The position numbers and the translations under genes are program-made. The notes beneath the pieces are model-generated. The model did not search any database, was not told the origin of the DNA, and saw nothing but the letters and a program-made list of their open reading frames with translations. From assembly GCF_051014685.1 (NCBI RefSeq), contig NW_027478402.1, positions 806,001-870,000 on the forward strand: a stretch of 64,000 nucleotides of DNA, read 5' to 3'. Positions 1 through 13,799 of the stretch are shown piece by piece; within the stretch, counting starts at the first letter, position 1, and every line of letters starts with the position of its first letter. This stretch comes from Ptiloglossa arizonensis (taxonomy: Eukaryota; Arthropoda; Insecta; Hymenoptera; Colletidae).

Positions 1-1250
1 GTTGTAATCGGGCGGGTTTCTACTTTCAGATGCAATAGGAATTTCTCGATATCCTCAATCCGTTCGCGAGATATGGGAATTTGAAGTTAAGGAATGGTTG
101 AGAAACATTAAAAATTTACGCGAGTCTGATACTCGAAACCAATAACTGGAATGGCCTAGGGGGAAAGTAAACACACCATTGTAATCGGGCGAGTTTCTGC
201 CTTCAGATGCAATAGGAATTTCTGGAGTTCGTCAATCCGTTCGCGAGATATGGGAGTTTGAAGTTAAGCAATGGTTGAGAAACCATCAAAATTTTCGCAA
301 ATCTGATACTCGAAACCAATAACTACTATGGTCTAGGGCAAAAATAGACACACCGTTGTAATCGGGCGAGTTTCTGCTTTCAGATGCAACAGGAATTTCT
401 CGAGTTCGTCAATCCGTGCGCGAGATATGCGAGTTTGAAATTAAGGAATGGTTGAGGAACCATCAAAATTTTCGCAAGTCTGATACTGGAAACCAATAAC
501 TACTGTGGTCTCGAGCAAAAATACACATACCGTTGTAATCGGGCGAGTTGCTACTTTCAGATGCAACAGGAATTTCTTGAGTTCGTCAATCGGTTCGCGA
601 GAAATGGGAGTTTGAATTTAAGGAATGGTTGAGAGTCCATTAAAATTTTCGCAGGTCTGATACTCGAAGCCAATAACTGGAATGGCCTAGGGGAAAAGTA
701 CACACACCATTGTAATCGGGCGAGTTTCTGCCTTCAGATGCAATAAGAGTTTCTCGAGTTCGTCAATCCGTTCGCGAGATATGGGAGTTTGAAGTTAAGG
801 AATGGTTGAGAAACAATCAAACATTTCGCAAGTCTGATACTCGAAACCAATAACTACAATGGCCAAGGGGAAAAATACACATACCGTTGTAATCGGGCGA
901 GTTTCTACTTTCAGATGCAATAGGAATTTCTCGAGTTCGTCAATCCGTTCGCGAGATATGGGAGTTTGAAGTTAAGGAATGGTTGAGAAACAATCAAACA
1001 TTTCGCAAGTCTGATACACGAAACCAATAACTGGAATGGCCTAGGGGAAAGGTACACACACGGTTGTAATCGGGCGAGTTTCTACTTTCAGATGCAACAG
1101 GAATTTTTCGATTTCGTCAATCCGTTCGCGAGATATGGGAATTTGAAGTTAAGGAATGGTTGAGAAACCATAAAAATTTACGCGAGTCTGATACTCGAAA
1201 CAAATAAGTACAATGGCCAAGGGGAAAAATACACATACCGTTGTAATCGG

Positions 1251-2460
1251 GCGTGTTTCTGCTTTCAGATGCAACAGGAATATCTCGATTTCCTCAATCC
1301 GTTTGCGAGATATGGGAGTTTGAAGTTAAGGAATGGTTGAGAGTCTATTAAAATTTTCGCAAGTCTGATACTCGAAACCAATAACTGGAATGGCCTAGGG
1401 GAAAAGTACACACACCATTGTAATCGGGCGTGTTTCTGCCTTCAGATGCAATAGGAATTTCTCGAGTTCGTCAATCCGTTCGCGAGATATGGGAGTTTGA
1501 AGTTAAGCAATGGTTGAGAAACCATCAAAATTTTCGCAAATCTGATACTCGAAACCAATAACTACTATGGTCTAGGGCAAAAATAGACACGCCGTTGTAA
1601 TCGGGCGAGCTTGTGCTTTCAGATGCAACAGGAATTTCGCGAGTTCGTCAATCCGTTCGCGAGATATGCGAGTTTGAAATTAAGGAATGGTTGAGAAACC
1701 ATCACAATTTTCGCAAGTCTGATACTGGAAACCAATAACTACTATGATCTCGAGCAAAAATACACATACCGTTGTAATCGGGCGAGTTGCTACTTTCAGA
1801 TGTAACAGGAATTTCTCGAGTTCGTCAATCGGTTCGCGAGAAATGGGAGTTTGAATTTAAGGAATTATTGAGAGTCCATTAAAATTTTCGCAAGTCTGAC
1901 ACTCGAAACCAATAACTGGAACGGCCTAGGGGAAAAGTACACACACCATTGTAGTCGGGCGAGTTTCTGCTTTCAGATGCAACAGGAATTTCTCGAGTTC
2001 TTCAATCCGTTCGCGAGATATGGGAATATGAAGTTAGGAATGGTTGAGAAACCATAAAAATTTTCGCGAGTCTGATACTCGAAATCGATAACTACTATGG
2101 GCTAGGGCAAAATTACACATACCGTTGTAATCGGGCGAGTTTCTACTTTCAGATGCAACAGGAATTTCTCGAGTTCGTCAATCGGTTCGCGAGGAATGGG
2201 AGTTTGAATTTAAGGAATGGTTGAGAGTCCATTAAAATTTTCGCTAGTCTGATACTCGAAACCAATAACTGGAATGGCCTAGGGGAAAAGTACACACACC
2301 ATTGTAATCGGGCGAGTTTCTGCCTTCAGATGCAATAGGAATTTCTCGAGTTCGTCAATCCGTTCGCGAGATATGGGAGTTTGAAGTTAAGGAATGGTTG
2401 AGAAACAATCAAACATTTCGCAAGTCTGATACACGAAAGCAATAACTGGAATGGCCTAGG
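1251..2460 (+). repeat. Higher-order repeat block, copy 1
   Basis: This run of about seven monomers carries diagnostic variants in fixed order: aggaatatctcgatttcctc, gagagtctattaaaattt, the aatagacacgcc end at 1594, a ggaaaccaataactacta variant with ctcgagcaaaa, the ggaattattgagagtcc monomer, and gggaatatgaagtta. The same order returns about 3007 bp later (17 monomers) and again 4424 bp after that (25 monomers). It is therefore a segmentally duplicated multi-monomer unit. Boundaries are approximate, and copy 1 is the most diverged of the three. Confidence 0.7.
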
Positions 2461-4432
2461 GGAAAAGTACACACACGATTGTAAACGGGCGAGATACTAC
2501 TTTCAGATGCAACAGGAATTTCTCCAGTTCGTCAATCCGTTCGCGAGATATGGGACTTTGAAGTTAAGGAATGGTTGAGAAACCATCAAAATTTTCGCAA
2601 GTCTGATACTCGAAACCAATAACTACAATGGCCAAGGGGAAAAATACACATACCGTTGTAATCGGGCGAGTTTCTACTTTCAGATGCAATAGGAATTTCT
2701 CGAGTTCGTCAATCCGTTCGCGAGATATGGGAGTTTGAAGTTAAGGAATGGTTGAGAAACAATCAAACATTTCGCAAGTCTGATACACGAAACCAATAAC
2801 TGGAATGGCCTAGGGGAAAGGTACACACACGATTGTAATCGGGCGAGTTTCTACTTTCAGATGCAACAGGAATTTCTCGAGTTCGTCAATCCGTTCGCGA
2901 GATATGGGAGTTTGAAGTTAAGGAATGGTTGAGAAACCATCAAAATTTTCGCAAGTCTGATACTCGAAACCAATAACTACAATGGCCAAGGGGAAAAATA
3001 CACAAACCGTTGTAATCGGGCGAGCTTCTACTTTCAGATGCAATAGGAAATTCTCGAGTTCGTCAATCCGTTCGCGAGATATGGGAGTTTGAAGTTAAGG
3101 AATGGTTGAGAAACAATCAAACATTTCGCAAGTCTGATACACGAAACCAATAACTGGAATGGCCTAGGTGAAAGGTACACACACGGTTGTAATCGGGCGA
3201 GTCTCTACTTTCAGATGCAACAGGAATTTCTCGAGTTCGTCAATCCGTTCGCGAGATATGGGAGTTTGAAGTTAAGGAATGGTTGAGAAACCATCAAAAT
3301 TTTCGCAAGTCTGATACTCGAAACCAATAACTACAATGGCCAAGGGGAAAAATACACATAACGTTGTAATCGGGCGAGTTTCTACTTTCAGATGCAACAG
3401 GAATTTCTCGATTTCCTCAATCCGTTCGCGAGATATGGGAAATTGAAGTTAAGGAATGGTTGAGAAACCATAAAAATTTTCGCGAGTCTGATACTCGAAA
3501 TCAATAACTACAATGGCCTAGGGCAAAAATACACATACCGTTGTAATCGGGCGAGTCTCTGCTTTCAGATGCAACAGGAATTTTTCGAGTTCGTCAATCC
3601 GTTCGCGAGATATGCGAGTTTGAAATTAGGGAATGGTTGAGAAACCATCAAAATTTTCGCAAGTCTGATACTGGAAACCAATAACTACAATGGTCTCGAG
3701 CAAAAATACACATACCGTAGTAATCGGGCGCGTTGCTACTTTCAGATGCAACAGGAATTTCTCGAGTTCGTCAATCGGTTCGCGAGAAATGGGAGTTTGA
3801 ATTTAAGGAATGGTTGAGAGTCCATTAAAATTTTCGCAACTCTGATACTCGAAACCAATAACTGGAATGGCCTAGGGGAAAAGTACACACACCATTGTAA
3901 TCGGGCGAGTTTCTGCCTCCAGATGCAATAGGAATTCTCGAGTTCGTCAATCCGTTCGCGAGATATGGGACTTTGAAGTTAAGGAATGGTTGAGAAACCA
4001 TCAAAATTTTCGCAAGTCTGATACTCGAAACCAATAACTACAGTGGCCTAGGTGAAAAATACAAATACTGTTGTAATCGGGCGAGTTTCTGCTTTCAAGT
4101 TCAACAGAAATTTCTCGAGTTCGTCAATCCGTTCGCGAGATATGGGACTTTGAAGTAAAGGAATGGTTGAGAAACCATCAAAATTTTCGCAAGTCTGATA
4201 CTCGAAACCAATAACTACAGTGGCCTAGGTGAAAAATACAAATACTGTTGTAATCGGGCGAGTTTCTGCTTTCAGATGCAACAGGAATTTTTCGAGTTCG
4301 TCAATCCGTTCGCGAGATATGGGAATTTGAAGTTAGGGAATGGTTGAGAAACCATAAAAATTTACGCGAGTCTAATACTCGAAACCAATAAGTACAATGG
4401 CCAAGGGGAAAAATACACATACCGTTGTAATC

Positions 4433-5495
4433 GGGCGTGTTTCTGCTTTCAGATGCAACAGGAATATCTCGATTTCCTCAATCCGTTCGCGAGATATGGG
4501 AGTTTGAAGTTAAGGAATGGTTGAGAGTCTATTAAAATTTTCGCAAGTCTGATACTCGAAAACAATAACTACTATGGTCTAGGGCAAAAATAGACACGCC
4601 GTTGTAATCGGGCGTGTTTGTGCTTTCAGATGCAACAGGGATTTCGCGAGTTCGTCAATCGGTTCGCGAGATATGCGAGTTTGAAATTAAGGAATGGTTG
4701 AGAAACCATCAAAATTTTCGCAAGTCTGATACTGGAAACCACTAACTACTATGGTCTCGAGCAAAAATACACATACCGTTGTAATCGGGCGAGTTGCTAC
4801 TTTCAGATGCAACAGGAATTTCTCGAGTTCGTCAATCGGTTCGCGAGAAATGGGAGTTTGAATTTAAGGAATTGTTGAGAGTCCATTAAAATTTTCGCAA
4901 GTCTGATACTCGAAACCATTAACTGGAACGGCCTAGGGGAAAAGTACACACACCATTGTAATCGGGCGAGTTTCTGCTTTCAGATGCAACAGGAATTTCT
5001 CGAGTTCTTCAATCCGTTCGCGAGATATGGGAATATGAAGTTAAGGAATGGTTGAGAAACCATAAAAATTTTCGCGAGTCTGATACTCGAAATCAATAAC
5101 TACTATGGGCTAAGGCAAAATTACACATACCGTTGTAATCGGGCGAGTTTCTACTTTCAGATGCAACAGGAATTTCTCGAGTTCGTCAATCCGTTCGCGA
5201 GATAGGGGAGTTTGAAGTTAAGGAATGGTTGAGAGTCCATTAAAATTTTCGCAAGTCTGATACTCGAAACCAATAACTGGAATGGCCTAGGGGAAAAGTA
5301 CACACACCATTGTAATCGGGCGAGTTTCTGCCTTCAGATGCAATAGGAATTTCTCGAGTTCGTCAATCCGTTCGCGAGATATGGGAGTTTGAAGTTAAGG
5401 AATGGTTGAGAAACAATCAAACATTTCGCAAGTCTGATACACGAAAGCAATAACTGGAATGGCCTAGGGGAAAAGTACACACACGATTGTAAACG
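4433..5495 (+). repeat. Higher-order repeat block, copy 2
   Basis: This block is nearly identical to 8857-9920 at an offset of 4424 bp (25 monomers). Shared private variants include ctcgaaaacaataactacta, aatagacacgccgttg (4601 against 9025), gaaaccactaactac, ggaattgttgagagtcc, cgaaaccattaactggaac, and tgggctaaggcaaaattac. Such combinations in order are unlikely to arise independently, so the block was copied as a unit. Confidence 0.8.
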
Positions 5496-8400
5496 GGCGA
5501 GATACTACTTTCAGATGCAACAGGAATTTCTCCAGTTCGTCAATCCGTTCGCGAGATATGGGACTTTGAAGTTAAGGAATGGTTGAGAAACCATCAAAAT
5601 TTTCGCAAGTCTGATACTCGAAACCAATAACTACAATGGCCAAGGGGAAAAATACACATACCGTTGTAATCGGGCGAGTTTCTACTTTCAGATGCAATAG
5701 GAATTTCTCGAGTTCGTCAATCCGTTCGCGAGATATGGGAGTTTGAAGTTAAGGAATGGTTGAGAAACAATCAAACATTTCGCAAGTCTGATACACGAAA
5801 CCAATAACTGGAATGGCCTAGGGGAAAGGTACACACACGATTGTAATCGGGCGAGTTTCTACTTTCAGATGCAACAGGAATTTCTCGAGTTCGTCAATCC
5901 GTTCGCGAGATATGGGAGTTTGAAGTTAAGGAATGGTTGAGAAACAATCAAACATTTCGCGAGTCTGATACTCGAAACCAATAACTGGAATGGCCTAGGG
6001 GAAAAGTACACACACCATTGTAATCGGGCGAGTTTCTACCTTCAGATGCAACAGGAATTTCTCGAGTTCGTCAATCCGTTCGCGAGATATGGGAGTTTGA
6101 AGTTAAGGAATGGTTGAGAAACAATCAAACATTTCGCAAGTCTGATACACGAAACCAATAACTGGAATGGCCTAGGGGAAAGGTACACACACGATTGTAA
6201 TCGGGCGAGTTTCTACTTTCAGATGCAACAGGAATTTCTCGAGTTCGTCAATCCGTTCGCGAGATATGGGAGTTTGAAGTTAAGGAATGGTTGAGAAACC
6301 ATCAAAATTTTCGCAAGTCTGATACTCGAAACCAATAACTACAATGGCCAAGGGGAAAAATACACAAACCGTTGTAATCGGGCGAGCTTCTACTTTCAGA
6401 TGCAATAGGAAATTCTCGAGTTCGTCAATCCGTTCGCGAGATATGGGAGTTTGAAGTTAAGGAATGGTTGAGAAACAATCAAACATTTCGCGAGTCTGAT
6501 ACTCGAAACCAATAACTGGAATGGCCTAGGGGAAAAGTACACACATCATTGTAATCGGGCGAGTTTCTGTCTCCAGATGCAATAGGAATTTCTCGAGTTC
6601 GTCAATCCGTTCGCGAGATATGGGAGTTTGAAGTTAAGGAATGGTTGAGAAACCATCAAAATTTTCGCAAGTCTGATACTCGAAACCAATAAGTACAATG
6701 GCCAAGGGGAAAAATACACACACCGTCGTAATCGGGCGAGTTTCTACTTTCAGATGCAACAGGAATTTCTCGATATCCTCAATCCGTTCGCGAGATATGG
6801 GAATTTGAAGTTAAGGAATGGTTGAGAAACCATAAAAATTTACGCGAGTCTGATACTCGAAACCAATAAGTACAATGGCCAAGGGGAAAAATACACATAC
6901 CGTTGTAATCGGTCGTGTTTCTGCTTTCAGATGCAACAGGAATATCTCGATTTCCTCAATCCGTTCGCGAGATATGGGAGTTTGAAGTTAAGGAATGGTT
7001 GAGAGTCCATTAAAATTTTCGCAAGTCTGATACTCGAAACCAATAACTGGAATGGCCTAGGGGAAAAGTACACACACCATTGTAATCGGGCGAGTTTCTG
7101 CCTCCAGATGCCATAGGAATTTCTCGAGTTCGTCAATCCGTTCGCGAGATATGGGAGTTTGAAGTTAAGGAATGGTTGAGAAACCATCAAAATTTTCGCA
7201 GTCTGATACTCGAAACCAATAAGTACAATGGCCAAGGGGAAAAATACACATACCGTTGTAATCGGGCGAGTTTCTACTTTCAGATGCAACCGGAATTTCT
7301 CGAGTTCGTCAATCCGTTCGCGAGATATGGGAGTTTGAAGATAAGGAATGGTTGAGATACCATCAAAATTTCGCAAGTCTCATACTCGAAACCAATAACT
7401 ACAATGGCCTAGGAGAAAAGTACACACACTATTGTAATCGGGCGTGCATCTACTTTCAGATGCAACAGGAATTGCTCGATTTCCTCAATTCCGTTCGTGG
7501 GATATAGGAGTTTGAAGTGAAGGAATGGTTGAGAAACCTTCAAAATTTTCGCAAGTCTGATACTCGAAACCAATAACTGGAATGGCCTAAGGGAAAAATG
7601 CACATACCATTGTAACTGGGAGAGTTTCCACTTTCAGATGCATCAGAAGTTTTTCGGATTCGTCAACTCGTTCGCGAAATATCGGGGTTTGGAGTTAAGA
7701 GATGGTTGAGAAACCATCAAAATTTTCGCAAGTCTGATACTCGAAACCAATAACTGGAATGGCCTACGAGAAAAGTACACACACCATTGTAATCGGGCGA
7801 GTTTCTACTTTCAGATGCAACGGGAATTTCTCGAGTCCGTCAATCAGTTCGCGAGATATGGGAGTTTGAATTTAAAGAATGGTTGAGAAACCATCAAAAT
7901 TTTCCCAAGTCTGATACTCGAAACCAATAACTACCATGGCCTAGGGCAAAAATACACATACCGTTGTAGTCGGGCGAGTTTCTGCTGTCAGATGCAACAG
8001 GAATTTCTCGAGTTCTTCAATCCGTTCGCGAGATATGGGAGTTTGAAGTTAAGGAATGGTTGAGGAACACTCAAAATTTTTGGCAACTCTGATACTCGAA
8101 ACCAATAACTACAATGGCCTAGGGGAGAAGTACACACACCAATGTAATCGGGCGAGTTTCTACTTTCAGATGCAACAGGAATTTCCCGAGTTCGTCAATC
8201 CGTTCGCGAGATATGGGAGTTTGAAGTTAAGCAATGGCTGAGAAACCATCAAAATTTTCGCAAATCTGATACTCGAAACCAATAACTACAATGGCCTAGG
8301 TGAAAAATACAAATACTGTTGTAATCGGGCGAGTTTCTGCTTTCAAGTTCAACAGAAATTTCTCGAGTTCGTCAATCCGTTCGCGAGATATGGGAGTTTC

Positions 8401-8856
8401 AGTTAAGGAATGGTTGAGAAACCATCAAAATTTACGCGAGTCTGATACTCGAAACCAATAAGTACAATGGCCAAGGGGAAATATACACATACCGTTGTAA
8501 TCGGGCGAGTTTCTACTTTCAGATGCAACAGGAATTTCTCGATATCCTCAATCCGTTCGCGAGATATGGGAATTTGAAGTTAAGGAATGGTTGAGAAACA
8601 TTAAAAATTTACGCGAGTCTGATACTCGAAATCAATAACTACTATGGCCTGGGGCAAAAATATACATACCGTTGTAATCGGGCGAGTTTCTGCTTTCAGA
8701 TGCAACAGGAATTTTTCGAGTTCGTCAATCCGTTCGCGAGATATGGGAATTTGAAGTTAAGGAATGGTTGAGAAACCAGAAAAATTTACGCGAGTCTGAT
8801 ACTCGAAACCAATAAGTACAATGGCCAAGGGGAAAAATATACATACCGTTGTAATC

Positions 8857-9920
8857 GGGCGTGTTTCTGCTTTCAGATGCAACAGGAATATCTCGATTTC
8901 CTCAATCCGCTCGCGAGATATGGGAGTTTGAAGTTAAGGAATGGTTGAGAGTCTATTAAAATTTTCGCAAGTCTGATACTCGAAAACAATAACTACTATG
9001 GTCTAGGGCAAAAATAGACACGCCGTTGTAATCGGGCGTGTTTGTGCTCTCAGATGCAACAGGAATTTCGCGAGTTCGTCAATCGGTTCGCGAGATATGC
9101 GAGTTTGAAATTAAGGAATGGTTGAGAAACCATCAAAATTTTCGCAAGTCTGATACTGGAAACCACTAACTACTATGGTCTCGAGCAAAAATACACATAC
9201 CGTTGTAATCGGGCGAGTTGCTACTTTCAGATGCAACAGGAATTTCTCGAGTTCGTCAATCGGTTCGCGAGAAATGGGAGTTTGAATTTAAGGAATTGTT
9301 GAGAGTCCATTAAAATTTTCGCAAGTCTGATACTCGAAACCATTAACTGGAACGGCCTAGGGGAAAAGTACACACACCATTGTAATCGGGCGAGTTTCTG
9401 CTTTCAGATGCAACAGGAATTTCTCGAGTTCTTCAATCCGTTCGCGAGATATGGGAATATGAAGTTAAGGAATGGTTGAGAAACCATAAAAATTTTCGCG
9501 AGTCTGATACTCGAAATCAATAACTACTATGGGCTAAGGCAAAATTACACATACCGTTGTAATCGGGCGAGTTTCTACTTTCAGATGCAACAGGAATTTC
9601 TCGAGTTCGTCAATCCGTTCACGAGATATGGGAGTTTGAAGTTAAGGAATGGTTGAGAGTCCATTAAAATTTTCGCAAGTCTGATACTCGAAACCAATAA
9701 CTGGAATGGCCTAGGGGAAAAGTACACACACCATTGTAATCGAGCGAGTTTCTGCCTTCCGATGCAATAGGAATTTCTCGAGTTCGTCAATCCGTTCGCG
9801 AGATATGGGAGTTTGAAGTTAAGGAATGGTTGAGAAACAATCAAACATTTCGCAAGTCTGATACACGAAACCAATAACTGGAATGGCCTAGGGGAAAGGT
9901 ACACACACGATTGTAACCAG
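8857..9920 (+). repeat. Higher-order repeat block, copy 3
   Basis: This is the downstream partner of 4433-5495, carrying the same ordered private variants with a few point differences, for example tcaatccgctcgcg for tcaatccgttcgcg and gtgctctcagatg for gtgctttcagatg. A second duplicated stretch follows. The atactcgaaaccaataacta monomer with cacacactattgtaatc near 7425 recurs near 10434 (about 3009 bp, 17 monomers), including the rare ttccgttcgtgggatatagg variant. Confidence 0.75.
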
Positions 9921-12900
9921 GCGAGTTTCTACTTTCAGATGCAACAGGAATTTCTCGAGTTCGTCAATCCGTTCGCGAGATATGCGAGTTTGATATTAGG
10001 GAATGGTTGAGAAACCATCAAAATTTTCGCAAGTCTGATACTGGAAACCAATAACTACAATGGTCTCGAGCAAAAATACACATACCGTTGTAATCGGGCG
10101 CGTTTCTGCCTCCAGATGCAATAGGAATTTCTCGAGTTCATCAATCCGTTCGCGAGATATGGGAGTTTGAAGTTAAGGAATGTTTGAGAAACCATCAAAA
10201 TTTTCGCAAGTCTGATACTCGAAACCAATAAGTACAATGGCCAAGGGGAAAAATACACATACCGTTGTAATCGGGCGAGTTTCTGCTTTCAGATGCAACC
10301 GGAATTTCTCGAGTTCGTCAATCCGTTCGCGAGATATGGGAGTTTGAAGATAAGGAATGGTTGAGGTACCATCAAAATTTCGCAAGTCTCATACTCGAAA
10401 CCAATAACTACAATGGCCTATGAGAAAAGTACACACACTATTGTAATCGGGCGTGCTTCTGCATTCAGATGCAACAGGAATTGCTCGATTTCCTCAATTC
10501 CGTTCGTGGGATATAGGAGTTTGAAGTGAAGGAATGGTTGAGAAACCTTCAAAATTTTCGCAAGTCTGATACTCGAAACCAATAACTGGAATGGCCTAAG
10601 GGAAAAATGCACATACCATTGTAACTGGGAGAGTTTCCACTTTCAGATGCATCAGAAGTTTTTCGGATTTGTCAATTCGATCGCGAAATATCGGGGTTTG
10701 GAGTTAAGAGATGGTTGAGAAACCATCAAAATTTTCGCAAGTCTGATACTCGAAACCAATTACTGGAATGGCCTACGAGAAAAGTACACCCACCATTGTA
10801 ATCGGGCGAGTTTCTACTTTCAGATGCAACGGGAATTTCTCGAGTCCGTCAATCAGTTCGCGAGATATGGGAGTTTGAATTTAAAGAATGGTTGAGAATC
10901 CATCAAAATTTTCCCAACTCTGATACTCGAAACCAATAGCTACCATGGCCTAGGGCAAAGATACACATACCGTTGTAGTCGGGCGAGTTTCTGCTGTCAG
11001 ATGCAACAGGAATTTCTCGAGTTCGTCAATCCGTTCGCGAGATATGGGAGTTTGAAGTTAAGGAATGGTTGAGGAACCCTCAAAATTTTCGCAACTCTGA
11101 TACTCGAAACCAATAACTACAATGGCCTAGGGGAAAAATACACATACCGTTGTAATCGGGCGAGTTTCTACTATCAGATGCAACAGGAATTTCTCGAGTT
11201 CGTCAATCCGTTCGCGAGATATGGGATTTTGAAGTTAAGGAATGGTTGAGATACCAACAAAATTTTCGCAAATCTGATACACGAAACCAATAACTACTAT
11301 CGCTTAGGGCAAAAATACACATACCGTTGTAGTCGGGGGAGTTTCTGCTGTCAGATGCAACAGGAACTTCTCGAGTTCGTCAATCCGTTCGCGAGATATG
11401 GGAGTTTGAAGTTAAGGAATGGTTGAGGAACCCTCAAAATTTTCGCAAAGCTGATACTCGAAACCAATAACTGGAATGGCCTAGGGGAGAAGTACACACA
11501 CCAATGTAATCGGGCGAGTTCCTACTTTCAGATGCAACAGGAATTTCTCGAGTTCGTCAATCCGTTCGCGAGATATGGGAGTTTGAAGTTAAGCAATGGC
11601 TGAGAAAATATCAAAATTTTCGCAAATCTGATACTCGAAACCAATAACTACAATGGCCTAGGTGAAAAATACAAATACTGTTGTAATCGGGCGAGTTTCT
11701 GCTTTCAAATTCAACAGAAGTTTCTCGAGTTCGTCAATCCGTTCGCGAGATATGGGAGTTTGAAGTTAAGGTATGGTTGAGAAACCATCAAAATTTTCGC
11801 TAGTCTGATACTCCAAACCAATAACTACATTGGCCTAGGGGAAAAGTACACATACCGTTGTAATGGGGCGAGTTTCTGCTTTCAGATGCAACAGGAATTT
11901 CTCGAGTTCGTCAATCTGTTCGCGAGATATGGGAGTTTGAAGTTAAGCAATGGTTGAGAAACCATCAAAATTTTCGCAAGTCTGATACTCGAAACCAATA
12001 ACTACAATTTCCAAGGGGAAAAATGCACACTCCATTGTAATCGTGCGAGTTTCTACTTTCAGATGCAACAGGAGTTTCTCGAGTTCGCCAATCCGTTCGC
12101 GAGATATGGGAGTATGAAGTTAAGGAATTGTTGACAAACCATCAAAATTTTCGCAAATCTGATACTCGAAACCAATAACTGGAATGGCCTAGGGGAAAAG
12201 TACACATACCGTTGTAATGGGGCAAGTTTCTACTTTCAGATGCAACCGAAATTTCTCGATTTCCTCAATCCGTTCGCGAGATATGGGAGTTTGAAGTTAA
12301 GGAATGGTTGAGATACAATCAAAATTTTCGCAAGTCTGATTCTCTAATCCAATAACTACAATGTCCTAGGGGAAAAGTACACACACCATTGTAATCGGGC
12401 GAGTTTCTACTTTCAGATGCAATAGGAATTGCTCGAGTTCGTCAATCCGTTCGCGAGATATGGGAGTTTGAAGTTAAGGAATGGTTGAGGAACCATCAAA
12501 ATTTTCGCAAGCCTGATACTCGAAACCAATAACTACATTGGCCTAGGGGAAAAGTACACATACCGTTGTAATGGGGCGAGTTTCTGCTTTCAGATGCAAC
12601 AGGAATTTCTCGAGTTCGTCAATCCGTTCGCGAGATATGCGAGTTTGAAACTGAGGAATGGTTGAGAAACCATCAAAATCTTCGCAAGTCTGATACTCGA
12701 AACCAATAACTACATTGGCCTAGGGGAAAAGTACACATACCGTTGTAATGGGGCGAGTTTCTGCTTTCAGATGCAACAGGAATTTCTCGAGTTCGTCAAT
12801 CCGTTCGCGAGATATGGTAGTTTGATATTAAGGAATGGTTGAGAAACCATCAAAATTTTCGCAGGTCTGATACTCGAAACTAATAACTGGAATGGCCTAG

Positions 12901-13799
12901 GGGAAAAGTACACACCATTGTAATCGGGCGTGTTTCTACTTTCAGATGCAACAGGTATTTTTCGAGTTCGTCTATCCGTTCGCGAGATATGGGAGTTTGA
13001 TGTTAAGGAATGGTTGAGAAACCTTCAAAATTTTCGCTAGTCTGATAGTCGAAACCAATAACTACAATGGCCTAGGGGAAAAATACACATACCGTTGTAA
13101 TCGGGCGAGTTTCTGCTTTCAGATGCAACAGGAATTTCCGAGTTCGTCTATCCGTTCGCGAGATATGGGAGTTTGAAGTTAGGGAATGGTTGATAAACCA
13201 TCAAAATTTTCGCAAGTCTGATACTCGAAACCAATAACTACTATGGCCTAGGGCAAAAATACACATACCGATGTAATCGGGCGAGTTTCTGCTTTCAGAT
13301 GCAGCAGGAATTTCTCGAGTTCGTCAATCCGTTCGCGAGATATGAGAGTTTGAAGTTAAGGAATGGTTTAGAAACCATCAAAATTTTCGCAAGTCTGATG
13401 CTAGAAACAAATGACTGGCATGGCCTAGGGGAAAAGTACACACACCATTGTAATCGGGCGAGTTTCTGCTGTCAGATGCAACAGGAATTTCCCGAGTTCG
13501 TCAATCCGTTCGCGAGATGTGGGAGTTTGAAGTTATGCAATGGTTGAGAAACCATCAAAATTTTCGCAAGTCTGATACTCGAAACAAATAACTACAATGG
13601 CCTAGCGGAAAAATACACATACCGTTGTAATCGGGAGAGTTTCTACTTTCAGATGCAACTGGAATTTCTCGAGATCGACTATCCGTTCGCGAGATATGGG
13701 AGTTTGAAATTAAGGAATGGTTGAGAAACCATCAAAATTTTCGCAATTCTAATGCTAGAAAAGAATAACTGGAGTGGTCTAAGGGAAAAGTACACACAC

